A DNA stretch of 64,000 nt from assembly GCF_001665685.1 (NCBI RefSeq), contig NZ_LZTB01000065.1:1-64000 (forward strand), written 5' to 3'. Below the pieces are notes generated by a model. That model did no database searches. It had not been told where the DNA came from and saw only the letters and a list, made by a program, of their open reading frames with translations. This DNA is from Mycobacterium sp. 852013-50091_SCH5140682. Its GTDB lineage: Bacteria; Actinomycetota; Actinomycetes; Mycobacteriales; Mycobacteriaceae. The translations under genes were made by a program, and so were the position numbers. Shown here in pieces: positions 42,554 through 51,772 of this stretch. Numbering within the stretch: position 1 is the stretch's first letter; every line of letters starts with the position of its first letter.

Positions 42554-44302
42554 ATGAGCTTCTTTGCGACGTGGCCGCGCGGCCGGACCACCGCGCAGGC
42601 CCCAACCGGTGAGGGTTCTGCAGCCCTCGACCCGGCCCACACCGGTGACATCGTCGGTGCGCTGGGCCGAATCACCAAAGGCGACAGCGCCCAAGGCCGG
42701 AGCTTCTGGCAACGGATGCGCATGCTCGCCGTCATCGTCGGACCAGGCCTCATCGTCATGGTCGGCGACAACGACGCCGGCGGGGTGGCCACCTACGCCC
42801 AAGCCGGCCAGAACTACGGCATGAGCCTGTTGTGGACACTGGCGCTGCTGATCCCGGTGCTCTACGTCAATCAGGAGATGGTCGTGCGGCTCGGCGCGGT
42901 CACCGGTGTCGGGCATGCGCGCCTCATCTTCGAGCGATTCGGCCGGTTCTGGGGAGCGTTCAGCCTCGGTGATCTGATTCTGCTGAACGCCTTGACCATC
43001 GTCACCGAGTTCATCGGCGTCTCATTGGCTTTGGGGTACCTGGGTGTCCCGAAGATCATTGCCGTGCCGGTGGCCGCGGTGCTGTTGTTCGGTGTCGTCG
43101 CCGGTGGCTCGTTCCGACGCTGGGAACGGCTGCTGTTCCTCCTGATCGCGGTGAACCTCGTCATGGTGCCGATGGCGCTGCTGGTGCATCCGAGCATCTG
43201 CACCACGGCGCACGGCCTGATCCCACAGCTGCCGGGCGGGCTCGACGCCGCCCTGCTGATGGTGATCGTCGCGATCGTCGGCACCACCGTGGCGCCGTGG
43301 CAGCTGTTCTTCCAGCAGTCCAACATCGTCGACAAGCGCATCACCCCCAACTGGATCCGGTATGCGCGCGCCGACCTGTGGATCGGCATCGCGGTCGTGA
43401 TGGCAGGAGCCTTGGCCATCATGGCGACAACGGCATTCGGGTTCGCAGGCACCGATCTGGTGGGACAGTTCACCGATGCCGGCGCGGTCGCCACCGGCCT
43501 CTCAGATCACGCCGGCCGCGCAGTGGGTGTGCTGTTCGCCGTTCTGCTGTTCGACGCGTCGCTGATCGGGGCCAATGCGGTCGGCTTGGCCACGACCTAC
43601 GCGGTGGGCGACGCGCTGGGCAGGCGACACTCGTTGCACTGGAAGGTAAGTCAGGCTCCGGTCTTCTACGGCGCCTACGCCGTGCTCCTGGCGGTGTCCG
43701 CGGCGCTGGCGTTCAGCCCTGACCACGTGTTGGGTCTGATCACCCTGGGCGTTCAGGTACTGGCAGGGGTGCTGTTGCCGTCGGCAACGGTGTTTCTGGT
43801 GCTGCTGTGCAACGATCGTCCGGTGCTGGGCCCATGGGTCAACAACGTCCGGCAGAACATGGCCGCGTGGACCATCGTGTGGTGCCTGGTGCTGCTGTCA
43901 TTGGCGTTGACCGCGGCAACCCTGTTTCCCGATGTGTCGGCCGGCGCGCTTGAGGCCGGCCTGGGGGCGGGCGCGGTGCTCGGGATCGTCGGCGGAGCGT
44001 TCGTCATCGGGGTGTCTCGGCGTCGGCACATCCAGCGTCGGGCCCGCGCGGTGTCCTCGGAGTTCGGTGGCATCGACCCTGATGTGATCGAGGAACTCGA
44101 CAGCGACGCAGCACTGTCCCGTGGCGAACGCGCAGCCGTGCGGGAGGGTGACCGTTCCTCATGGCGGATGCCCGCGTTGGCAACGCTGGACCGGCCAACC
44201 ATGTCGGCGGGTCGCCGGGTCGGGCTGTCGGTACTGCGGGGCTACCTGCTGCTGGCCACGGTGCTGGTGGTGGTCAAGGTGGTGCAGGCCGGAATGTCCT
44301 GA
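42554..44302 (+). CDS. NRAMP-family transporter, probably Mg2+-type (NRMT-like)
   Basis: 582 residues, about 11-12 membrane helices, plus a long hydrophilic stretch near the C-terminus before a last helix. Classical Mn/Fe NRAMP proteins carry DPGN in helix 1 and MPH in helix 6. Here helix 1 has GDNDAGG (Asp72-Asn73-Asp74) and helix 6 has VAPWQ (Ala247 in place of the metal-binding Met). Loss of that Met is the known mark of NRAMP-related Mg2+ transporters (NRMTs), and the gene lies downstream of an M-box Mg2+ riboswitch. The name mntH is therefore avoided. No strong ribosome site precedes ATG 42554, and a GCGGTGCA/TGCACCGC hairpin (42452-42480) lies in the 117-base gap after the small gene. 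Confidence 0.85.
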   Translation: MSFFATWPRGRTTAQAPTGEGSAALDPAHTGDIVGALGRITKGDSAQGRSFWQRMRMLAVIVGPGLIVMVGDNDAGGVATYAQAGQNYGMSLLWTLALLIPVLYVNQEMVVRLGAVTGVGHARLIFERFGRFWGAFSLGDLILLNALTIVTEFIGVSLALGYLGVPKIIAVPVAAVLLFGVVAGGSFRRWERLLFLLIAVNLVMVPMALLVHPSICTTAHGLIPQLPGGLDAALLMVIVAIVGTTVAPWQLFFQQSNIVDKRITPNWIRYARADLWIGIAVVMAGALAIMATTAFGFAGTDLVGQFTDAGAVATGLSDHAGRAVGVLFAVLLFDASLIGANAVGLATTYAVGDALGRRHSLHWKVSQAPVFYGAYAVLLAVSAALAFSPDHVLGLITLGVQVLAGVLLPSATVFLVLLCNDRPVLGPWVNNVRQNMAAWTIVWCLVLLSLALTAATLFPDVSAGALEAGLGAGAVLGIVGGAFVIGVSRRRHIQRRARAVSSEFGGIDPDVIEELDSDAALSRGERAAVREGDRSSWRMPALATLDRPTMSAGRRVGLSVLRGYLLLATVLVVVKVVQAGMS

Positions 44303-44308
44303 GCACCA

Positions 44309-44347
44309 GTGGTGCCGGGCGCAGCGCATGCGCCCGCCCGGCACCAC
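44309..44347. terminator. Strong GC hairpin after the transporter gene
   Basis: 13-base-pair perfect stem: GTGGTGCCGGGCG (44309-44321) with CGCCCGGCACCAC (44335-44347), 13-base loop, no T-run. It lies between the transporter gene and the convergent acyl-CoA synthetase gene, fitting a U-less bidirectional mycobacterial terminator. Confidence 0.7.
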
Positions 44348-44403
44348 GGCACCGGCCCCACGCGTCAGCACCTGAAAACCGATTTCTGGCGCCCGAAGTG
44401 CAC

Positions 44404-45972
44404 CTAGATCTGGCGGTCACGCTCCCGCCAGTACGGTTCGCGGAGGTCCTTTTTGAGAACTTTGCCGTTGGGGCTGCGGGGCAGACTGTCAACGAACACC
44501 ACGGATTTGGGTGTTTTGATGCCGCCCAATATCGGTCGGCAGTAGGCCAGCAGCTCGTCTTCGGTCAGCTCGGCACCGGCGTTGAGCTCTGCGACAACGG
44601 TGACCGCCTCGCCCCAGTCCGAACTGGGCACGCCGATGACCGCGCAGTCTTGCACCGCCGGATGGCGCCAAATAACCTGCTCGACTTCACTGGGGTACAC
44701 ATTGAATCCGCCACTGATGATGAGGTCTTTCTTGCGGTCGGTGATGTGCAGGAATCCCTCGTCGTCGAGATGACCGATGTCGCCGGTATGCAACCAGCCG
44801 TCGACGATGGTCTCGGCCGTCTTTTCGGGTGCGTTGTAGTAGCCGTTCATCAACAAGTCTCCGCGCACGCAGATTTCGCCCGCTTGGCCGACCGGCAGGA
44901 TGTTTCCCGCGTCGTCCAGGATCTCTACCCGCACCATCGGCGCCGGGCGTCCTGCCGCTGACAGTCGAGCATCCTCCGCCAGGACGCCATCGCGAAAGTG
45001 CTCTTCGGGCCGCATGTAGGCGATCGCCGTGGGTGCCTCCGCTTGCCCGTAGCCCTGCAGCATGACCGGTCCGAACACCTCGATGGCCTTGCGCAGCTTT
45101 TCGGTCGACATCGGTGCCGCGCCATAGATGAGGTATTTGAGCGAGGAGAAGTCCCGCTGCTCGATACCCGGCATCTCCAGCAGCCGGTAAATAACCGTCG
45201 GCGGCACGTACATCTCGGTAACCCGGTGTTGCTCAACGAGGTCGACCAGATGGGAGAGGTCCATGCGGTTCATCACCACGACGGTGCCGCCGCGCGCCGT
45301 GCATGGCAGGGTGAGGGTCCCCGCAGCATGCGTCATTGGTGCCGCAACGAGATTCACGATCGGCTCATCGCTAGCGTACGGAGCGGCGAACATGTGGTGC
45401 AGGGCGCTCACCGACAGGCTGCGGTGAGTGTTCATCGCGCCTTTTGGGGCCCCGGTGGTCCCCCCGGTCGGCATGACGCCGGCGATCACATCCTGCGCCG
45501 GAATATATTGGGGAACAGAAGTATCCGCTGTTTCAATGAACGACCGCAGCGCCGTGACGTCGTCAGTCGACTCGGTGAAGCCGTCACCGAGTCCGATCAC
45601 CGTGCGCAGCTGCGGGAGCGCTTCGCGGATCTTGTGGGCGACGGGCAACAGTTGCTCCTGGCAGAACAACACCTGGCAGTCGAAGCCGAGCAGCATACGT
45701 TGAATCTCCTCGGACGGGCTGACCGGGTTGACCGGCACCCAGGCCATCCCTGCCCGCCACAGTCCAAGTACGCATGCCCACGCTGTGGGGTCATTGCCAG
45801 CCAGCACAGCACCATTGACCTGTCCGGTGAACCCGGCGGCCAGCAGCGCGCTGCCCACCTGGCACGACAGCTCACCGATCTCGGTATAGGTGAATTGCCG
45901 GTCGCCGGCAATGAATGCCACGCCGTCAGGGTTGGCCCGCCAGCCTCGGTCGAAAAAATCAGTCACAGCCAT
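44404..45972 (-). CDS. AMP-dependent acyl-CoA synthetase (FadD-type)
   Basis: 522 residues. ATP-binding loop PTGGTTGAPKGAM, YGAAPMS and GYGQAEAPTAI in the A4/A5 region, hinge-region DGWLHTGDIGHLDDEGFLHI and DRKKDLIISGGFNVYP, and the C-terminal catalytic lysine in PRSPNGKVLKKDL. It activates a carboxylic acid as a CoA thioester. Last gene of a five-gene operon with dehydrogenase, hydratase and thiolase. The substrate could be an aromatic or alicyclic acid linked to the neighbouring aromatic cluster. Confidence 0.9.
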   Translation of the reverse strand: MAVTDFFDRGWRANPDGVAFIAGDRQFTYTEIGELSCQVGSALLAAGFTGQVNGAVLAGNDPTAWACVLGLWRAGMAWVPVNPVSPSEEIQRMLLGFDCQVLFCQEQLLPVAHKIREALPQLRTVIGLGDGFTESTDDVTALRSFIETADTSVPQYIPAQDVIAGVMPTGGTTGAPKGAMNTHRSLSVSALHHMFAAPYASDEPIVNLVAAPMTHAAGTLTLPCTARGGTVVVMNRMDLSHLVDLVEQHRVTEMYVPPTVIYRLLEMPGIEQRDFSSLKYLIYGAAPMSTEKLRKAIEVFGPVMLQGYGQAEAPTAIAYMRPEEHFRDGVLAEDARLSAAGRPAPMVRVEILDDAGNILPVGQAGEICVRGDLLMNGYYNAPEKTAETIVDGWLHTGDIGHLDDEGFLHITDRKKDLIISGGFNVYPSEVEQVIWRHPAVQDCAVIGVPSSDWGEAVTVVAELNAGAELTEDELLAYCRPILGGIKTPKSVVFVDSLPRSPNGKVLKKDLREPYWRERDRQI

Positions 45973-45986
45973 TGTCGCGCTCCGCC

Positions 45987-47291
45987 TTAGGATCCGTGCC
46001 GCGCGCTGCGGTACATCATGGACGTCAAATATCCGAATTTCATGTTCAGCAAATGGTTTTCGCCATCCTCGATGCGGGCGGCACGGGCATCCCTGAAGAG
46101 TTTCTCCATCGGGTATTCCTTGGTGAGGCCATAGCCGCCGAATAGTTGCAGCGCTTCGTCGGCGACCTCGAACCCCAGGTCCGTACAGGTCACCTTGGTG
46201 CTGCCGGTGTAGTAGGGGTGTTTGGCCGGCGAGAGCAGCGTGTATTCGGCCGCGCGCCGGGCCAGCGCACGCATGGTCTCGACTTTGCGTGCCATCGCCC
46301 CGAGGCGGGATTGCACCATCTGGTGCTCGGCCAGCAACGCTCCACCCTGCGAACGTTCATGGGTGTAGGCGACCGCGTGTTCCAACGCCGCCCGAGCCAG
46401 CCCCGTGATCATCTGGCCCATCGCCACGCCGGCGGTCGACCAGGTTGAAGCATGGCCGTGCCAGTACTCGTCTCCGAGGGAAATTGCATAACGCACCGGC
46501 ACTTTGACGTTGTCGAAGAACAACTCGCCTTGTGGCAGGGAGCGTTGGCCCAACTTCTCCAACGGCTTGCCGTGAGTGACTCCGGGCAGGTCGAGCGGAA
46601 CGATGACCTCAACCCCGTACGGATGGCCGTCGACGTCGAAAAAACCGTCACCGTAGTCGGCGACGATGGTCAAGATCGCCACCTGGGCAACGGCGCCGTT
46701 GGACACCCAGGCTGAGCTCTGGCCATTGATGACGATGTCGCCGCCGACGACGCGTGCGGTGAGGTTGCCTTTATTACCAGTGGCCGCCTTGGCGTGGCGT
46801 TCACCCGGGTAGAGCATGGTGCCGTCGGAGCCGCGGTCGGGCTGGGTGGCGACCCAGGCACCGATCTTGCCGGAGGTCAGCTCGACGAGTTCTTGGTTGC
46901 CGATGCGTTTGGCCATCATGTTGGGGAACGATGCGGCGGCCAGCGACACCGTCAAACCGATGTCACCCCAACCGAATTCCTCGATCACGATGGACTGCAC
47001 CCGGGCCATGGCCTGCGGCGGGACGTCATCGTCCGCCGTATCGAATTCGATGCCGGATGCTGCCGCTGTGGCCATGAATTCCCAATACGGTGAGCTCGGG
47101 GCGATGGCTTGTTCCGCGGAGAGTTTGTCGATGGCAATTCCGGTTGGCCGCATCACATCCCGCGCGAAGGCGTGCATGGCCTGCTGGATGGCTCGTTCGT
47201 CGTCGGTGAGCACCTCGAACCCGCTCAGTTCGGTGTATGGCAGGTGCGGACGTACCGAGTTGAGCGTGTCACGCTCGATCTGTTGTGTCAT
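45987..47291 (-). CDS. Acyl-CoA dehydrogenase family protein
   Basis: 434 residues. FAD-dependent alpha-beta desaturation of acyl-CoA. Seen: GWGDIGLTVSLAAASFPNM, the FAD/substrate segment GQSSAWVSNGAVAQ, HGHASTWSTAGVAMGQMITGLAR, and C-terminal LFGGYGLTKEYPMEKLFRDAR with RIEDGENH, where the catalytic Glu may lie. 14-base gap to the acyl-CoA synthetase. Confidence 0.88.
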   Translation of the reverse strand: MTQQIERDTLNSVRPHLPYTELSGFEVLTDDERAIQQAMHAFARDVMRPTGIAIDKLSAEQAIAPSSPYWEFMATAAASGIEFDTADDDVPPQAMARVQSIVIEEFGWGDIGLTVSLAAASFPNMMAKRIGNQELVELTSGKIGAWVATQPDRGSDGTMLYPGERHAKAATGNKGNLTARVVGGDIVINGQSSAWVSNGAVAQVAILTIVADYGDGFFDVDGHPYGVEVIVPLDLPGVTHGKPLEKLGQRSLPQGELFFDNVKVPVRYAISLGDEYWHGHASTWSTAGVAMGQMITGLARAALEHAVAYTHERSQGGALLAEHQMVQSRLGAMARKVETMRALARRAAEYTLLSPAKHPYYTGSTKVTCTDLGFEVADEALQLFGGYGLTKEYPMEKLFRDARAARIEDGENHLLNMKFGYLTSMMYRSARHGS

Positions 47292-47324
47292 GGTTCTTTC
47301 CTTCTGCTCGCAGCTGTCGTGGTG

Positions 47325-48158
47325 CTAGGTGGCGGCGGCGATGATCGCCGGCAGGTCGCGCTCGTGTTCGGCGTCCTGCATCCAGGCCAGCTGCTCGAGC
47401 GATTCTTTGACGCCGGGTACCGTTGACAGCGCCCGCAATCCGGCGTTCTCACTGGCGAATCCGCCGAATTGCGCGTCGATCATGGAGTCGTATACCGCCT
47501 TGACGACCTGATCTACTGCCGCGATGGCGGCCGCTGGGCGGGCCGCGATTCCGCGAGCAAGGGCCTCGACATAAGCGGGCAGGTCCTCGGCGGCCAGGGT
47601 CCGGTTGACAATGCCGTAGTCGGCGGCTTCCTCGCCGGTGAAATCACGCCCGGACAGGATCACTTCCGTCGCCCGGGCTGGTCCGATCTGTATCGCCAGG
47701 CGGGTGGTGCCGCCGCCGCCGGGAAGAAGGCCACCGCTGACCTCCGGGAAGCAGAACCGGCTGCGTGCGGTGGCGAACCGCATGTTGGTGGCCAGCAGGA
47801 ATTCCAGTCCGGCGCCGCGGCAGATGCCGTCGACGACACCGATGGTGACCTGGGGCAGGGTCTGCCAGGTCGTGGTCAGCGCCTGTACCGCGTTGATGTC
47901 GTCGTAATTACTCTGCGGGACCGACGGATCGCCGCTGACCACCTTGACCAGGTCGTTCAGGTCGAAATGGGCGACGAAGAATTCCGGGTTGGCGCTACCG
48001 ACGACGACCACTGCGGTGTCGGGATCGAAGGCGAGCGAACCCGCCAGGTCGAACAGCTCGCCGACCATCTGCACGGTCATCAGGTTGACCGGTGGGTTGT
48101 TGAAGTCGACGTACAGGATGCGTCCGTCACGCCGAATGCTCAGAGTCTGGTAGGTCAT
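47325..48158 (-). CDS. Enoyl-CoA hydratase/isomerase family protein
   Basis: 277 residues, crotonase fold. Oxyanion-hole segments around AHFDLNDL and RGAGLEFLLATNMRFA, and FPEVSGGLLPGGGGTTRLA, with a Glu in the position of a catalytic residue. N-terminus LYVDFNNPPVNLMT is usual. Adds water to an enoyl-CoA or, in some homologues, cleaves or isomerises. Third step of the operon's beta-oxidation-like line. Confidence 0.87.
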   Translation of the reverse strand: MTYQTLSIRRDGRILYVDFNNPPVNLMTVQMVGELFDLAGSLAFDPDTAVVVVGSANPEFFVAHFDLNDLVKVVSGDPSVPQSNYDDINAVQALTTTWQTLPQVTIGVVDGICRGAGLEFLLATNMRFATARSRFCFPEVSGGLLPGGGGTTRLAIQIGPARATEVILSGRDFTGEEAADYGIVNRTLAAEDLPAYVEALARGIAARPAAAIAAVDQVVKAVYDSMIDAQFGGFASENAGLRALSTVPGVKESLEQLAWMQDAEHERDLPAIIAAAT

Positions 48159-48188
48159 TGGTCTTCCTCGGGTTTGTGGATCGGACGT

Positions 48189-49415
48189 TTATATGGTGCT
48201 CAGGATGGTGACGGCGGCGACAGCCTCCTCGGGGCCGTACAGTCCACCGCCGTTCTCTGCCAGTGCGATTCGGGCACCTGGTACCTGGCGAGTGCCGCAG
48301 TTGCCGCGCAGCTGGTGGGCGAGTTCGTAGATCTGGGCCAACCCGGACGCGCCCATGGGATGGCCCTTGGATTCCAAACCGCCGGAGGGATTTACCGGAA
48401 TGCGGCCGCCCAGGGCAGTCTCGCCGGATTCAGCGAGTTTGCCGCCGGCACCGATCTCGCAGAATCCGAGCATCTCGGTTTGCAGGAGCTCGCCGAATGC
48501 GGACGCATCGTGGACTTCGGCCACAGACACATCGTCGGGTCCCACACCGGCCTGCTCGTAGGCTGCGCGGGCGGCGGCCCGACTGACCGACTGTTCCCAG
48601 TCGTCCACTGCGCGAATCATTCCCGTCTGCAAGACGCTGGCCAGGATCCGCACCGGGTGCGCACCGCCCAAACGTTTGAGCCCGTCGGTGTTGCACACCA
48701 CTGCGGCAGCGGCCCCGTCGGTCAACGGTGCACACATCGGCACCGTCAGCGGCCCTGCCACTGGTCGCGCGGCCAAGATGTCGGCCACCGACATCGGGGC
48801 ACGGAAATGCGCCAACGGATTGGCCACGGCGTGGGCGTGGTTCTTCTCCGCGATGACCGCTAATTGATGCTGGGTGGTGCCGAAGACAGCCATGTGCGCG
48901 TGGGCCAATGCCGCGTAGACGTACATGAACAGGCTGTGCGACGGCGCGCTGACCGGCGCAGAACCGGCCAATTCGGTGAGAACGGCTCGCACACCGTCGG
49001 GGTCGTTGACGTCGACCCCGCCATCGAACACACTCAGCGCCTTGGCCTTGTCGCCGATGCTGAGTCGTTCCACCCCGACCGCAAGCGCGATGTCAGCGGC
49101 GCCGGACTTCACATGCAGCAGCGCTTGATGCAGGGCGGTAGCGCCGGTGGCGCAGGCATTTTCGACGTTGACGATAGGGACGCGGTCAAATCCCGTGGAG
49201 CGCAAGGCGATCTGTCCGCCGACGACCACCTGACCTTCCAAGACGCCCTGGCAGGTGTTGCCGAAGTAGACAGCCTGCACATCGCCACGCTGCGCTCCCG
49301 CGTCTGCCAGTGCCTCGGTCACGGCCTCGCGCGTGAGTTCTTTCACGGAGGTATCGGGCCGGACTCCGAAGGCGGTCATTCCGACCCCGGCCACCCAGAC
49401 GGGGCTCATAATCAC
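48189..49415 (-). CDS. Thiolase-like protein (SCP2/lipid-transfer thiolase branch)
   Basis: 408 residues. The nucleophile Cys is present in VENACATGATALHQA and the His in ESKGHPMGASGLAQ. The C-terminal Cys of classical thiolases (CxGGGxG) is missing: the position reads ENGGGLYG. That is typical of SCP2-type thiolases and of retro-aldolase Ltp proteins, but no DUF35 partner is nearby. Start is GTG, overlapping the stop of the upstream gene (GTGA). Probably cleaves the beta-ketoacyl-CoA made by the neighbouring enzymes. Confidence 0.85.
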   Translation of the reverse strand: MIMSPVWVAGVGMTAFGVRPDTSVKELTREAVTEALADAGAQRGDVQAVYFGNTCQGVLEGQVVVGGQIALRSTGFDRVPIVNVENACATGATALHQALLHVKSGAADIALAVGVERLSIGDKAKALSVFDGGVDVNDPDGVRAVLTELAGSAPVSAPSHSLFMYVYAALAHAHMAVFGTTQHQLAVIAEKNHAHAVANPLAHFRAPMSVADILAARPVAGPLTVPMCAPLTDGAAAAVVCNTDGLKRLGGAHPVRILASVLQTGMIRAVDDWEQSVSRAAARAAYEQAGVGPDDVSVAEVHDASAFGELLQTEMLGFCEIGAGGKLAESGETALGGRIPVNPSGGLESKGHPMGASGLAQIYELAHQLRGNCGTRQVPGARIALAENGGGLYGPEEAVAAVTILSTI

Positions 49416-50536
49416 GCCACCGAGTCTTCGGTGAGTCGTGCCAGGCCGTAGGATTCCAAGGCGCCCAACAATTCTCGGTGTCCAACCAGTTCAGCCGGAG
49501 AACGGAACCCGATGCCGCTGAAGTTGTTGCCGAGCAGGCGCATCGCAATGTAGGCCTGAATGAGTCCGGTCATTTGGTATCCGCTCGTGCCGTGGATGAC
49601 GGCGCGTGCGGTCACGTTGTTGCCGCGTCCGGTGCACCAATCGATGGAGCGGTGAACTTGCCGGTTCTCGCGCGGCGGGGTGACCGGTGTCATCCCAGCG
49701 GCGACCCGGTCGAGTACCGGGAACAGCTTGTCCTCGGGCAGCCACTGGAACACCACTTTGAACATCCGCTCCGCGGCCCGCACCCGAGTGGGGATGTCGC
49801 GGGCCTGGTTCTGCATGGCGACCAACATGCGGCAGTTACGCACTCGGTGGTCGTCGCGGAAGAACACGGGCATGGCGGTACCACCCCAGTTCAAACCGGG
49901 AACGACATAGCCGGTGCCGGGAACGACGATGTCCTGTTCGTAGATGCCGTCGTATTTCTTCAGCACGTTGTCTTCCAGGTAGAAGGCATCGGTGCGGATG
50001 ACGTCGAAGATCGACTGCGTGGATCCGACGGTGGGCACCGCGTTGACGTATTCGCCGAGTTCGAGGGTGTCGATCCCCGGGTATTCCAGCACGATGCGTG
50101 CGGCGATATCGGGCACCGCGTACTGGATGGACACCGCAGTGGAGACGGCGGCGCCGGCAGCGGCGAACTTCGGGCCCCAGTCGTTGAGCACCGACAGGTG
50201 GTGCTTTTGTTCGCCGGCAGTGTCCAGGTAGTGACATCCGGTCCGGGCCGCGGCCTCCAGCACCGCAGGGGCGTAGCGAAGGAAAGGCCCGACCATGTTG
50301 CAGACGATGCGGCGGCCCTCGAACAGCGCGGTCAGCGAATCGACGGAGCCGTCTACTTCGGCGATCTCGTAGTCGGCGGTCTCGATGCCGGGGACTGATT
50401 TCAGGATCTCTTGCAGCTTGGCCTTGTTCCGGCCGGCCGCGACAAACGGGATGCTGTATTCGCGCAGGTATTCGGCGACCAGGCGGCCGGTGTATCCACT
50501 CGCGCCATAGATGACGACCGGGCGTGGCTCACTCAC
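49412..50536 (-). CDS. Saccharopine dehydrogenase-like oxidoreductase
   Basis: 374 residues. N-terminal Rossmann motif VVIYGASGYTGRLVAEYL and CHYLDTAGEQ resemble the saccharopine dehydrogenase/trans-enoyl-reductase group common in mycobacteria. GTG at 50536 is supported by AGGAG six bases upstream. First gene of the CoA operon, so it probably acts on the same substrate, but lysine metabolism is unlikely here. Substrate unknown. Confidence 0.78.
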   Translation of the reverse strand: MSEPRPVVIYGASGYTGRLVAEYLREYSIPFVAAGRNKAKLQEILKSVPGIETADYEIAEVDGSVDSLTALFEGRRIVCNMVGPFLRYAPAVLEAAARTGCHYLDTAGEQKHHLSVLNDWGPKFAAAGAAVSTAVSIQYAVPDIAARIVLEYPGIDTLELGEYVNAVPTVGSTQSIFDVIRTDAFYLEDNVLKKYDGIYEQDIVVPGTGYVVPGLNWGGTAMPVFFRDDHRVRNCRMLVAMQNQARDIPTRVRAAERMFKVVFQWLPEDKLFPVLDRVAAGMTPVTPPRENRQVHRSIDWCTGRGNNVTARAVIHGTSGYQMTGLIQAYIAMRLLGNNFSGIGFRSPAELVGHRELLGALESYGLARLTEDSVA

Positions 50537-50688
50537 GAGGACTCCTTCATTGCAGCTGATCGATGTGGCTGACATCACTATGTCGGCGCCGATCTGTTGC
50601 TGCTTGCACGAGAGTGCGGTGATGTTTGCCTGTTTGTGCAGGCCGCGGCTGGTCCACCTGTCGGCACGGATGCTTGTCCGCGACCTGC

Positions 50689-50717
50689 GATTGGTGGGTT
50701 AATTAGGGATTGGTAGG
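50689..50717. promoter_or_regulatory. Direct repeats, AraC-type site candidate
   Basis: GATTGGTGGG (50689-50698) and GATTGGTAGG (50708-50717), start to start 19 bases, in the 195-base divergent region between the CoA operon and the AraC gene. Near-tandem direct repeats about two helical turns apart are typical AraC binding geometry. Confidence 0.5.
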
Positions 50718-50731
50718 TGGAGGTGTCATTT

Positions 50732-51736
50732 ATGACAGCGACTGTGGCAGCCACGTGGTCAACACGCGGGTCGTCGGCGAGTGATGCGCCGGCAGCCTCG
50801 CCCACGGGGTTGTCGGACCTGCATGTGGCGTGGGCGTTGGCGCCGTCCGCGCGTGAGGTTCTCGACGTCTCGGCTCGCTACCGCAAGGTCGATACGCTGA
50901 CCGTCGGTGAATTTCATGCCGGCCGGTTGGTAGGCCGCCGACCCGCAGTGTCCCAGCACGAGGATGTGTCGGTCGGGGTGCTGATGAACCTTTCCGGTCG
51001 GCTCAATTGCCGCTATCTAGACGGCCGCGAGTTCGTTGCCCAGCCTGGCCAGCTCATTCTCTGGGACAGCGAAACCGCACGTGACTTCGAGGTCGTCGAC
51101 CCCCACCACGAGCTGTATCTCCTGCTGCCCCGCAGCCGCGTCTCGGCCGGTCTGGCCGAGGCGGCCGCCCGAGCCAGCGGCGCCATCGCCGCGGGTCCCG
51201 GCTCGGGGCTGCTCGCGGTCGCTGCCCAACAACTCGGCACCATCTACCGCGAACTCGATCAACTGTCCGACGCGGCTCTGACGATCGCGTGCCAGTCCCT
51301 GTTCGACGTGTTGGACTGCGCTCTGAGCACCGCTGAGCAGCGGCCCACGGCCAGCGCAGCACTGCTGCGTGGCGTGCGCCAGTACATCGAAGACAATCTC
51401 GATGACATCAGCTTGGGCCCATCGACAATCGCTGCAGCCCACGGCATTTCGGTGCGCACACTCCATCAGCTGTTCTCCTCCACCGGCACGACCGTAGGAC
51501 GCTGGATTCGGGACCGGCGGCTCAAAGCGTGCTACCGGGCACTGTCCCACGGTGGGTCGTCCGAGACGGTGACCGATGTTGCATTCCGGTGGGGTTTCAA
51601 CGACGCCGCGCATTTCAGTCGATGCTTCAAGCAGGCTTTCGGCGTCACACCGAGCAGCGTGCTGATCAACGCTCGGACCGGCGGGCCGCCGCTGCCTGCG
51701 GTGACCTCCAAACGACCCGAGCCCACCCTGAATTAG
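50732..51736 (+). CDS. AraC family transcriptional regulator
   Basis: 334 residues. N-terminal half resembles the AraC_binding_2 sensor domain (VGVLMNLSGRLNC, QPGQLILWDS); C-terminal double HTH is clear (STIAAAHGISVRTLHQLFSS; VTDVAFRWGFNDAAHFSRCF then KQAFGVTPS). ATG at 50732 is preferred over GTG 50717 because GGAGG lies 8 bases ahead. Divergent from the CoA operon, which it probably activates; direct repeats lie just upstream. Confidence 0.88.
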   Translation: MTATVAATWSTRGSSASDAPAASPTGLSDLHVAWALAPSAREVLDVSARYRKVDTLTVGEFHAGRLVGRRPAVSQHEDVSVGVLMNLSGRLNCRYLDGREFVAQPGQLILWDSETARDFEVVDPHHELYLLLPRSRVSAGLAEAAARASGAIAAGPGSGLLAVAAQQLGTIYRELDQLSDAALTIACQSLFDVLDCALSTAEQRPTASAALLRGVRQYIEDNLDDISLGPSTIAAAHGISVRTLHQLFSSTGTTVGRWIRDRRLKACYRALSHGGSSETVTDVAFRWGFNDAAHFSRCFKQAFGVTPSSVLINARTGGPPLPAVTSKRPEPTLN

Positions 51737-51772
51737 CCTGCCACCGGGTTTCGGCGCGTCAGCTGTGCGGAG

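Noticed and set aside
42175-42612. 145-residue frame overlapping the 61-aa gene and the start of the transporter
   Set aside because: No Shine-Dalgarno, and it competes with two better-supported genes in another frame.
42554-44302. Naming the NRAMP-like gene mntH
   Set aside because: The metal-site motifs DPGN and MPH are both altered and the upstream riboswitch senses Mg2+, so a Mn2+ carrier name would mislead.
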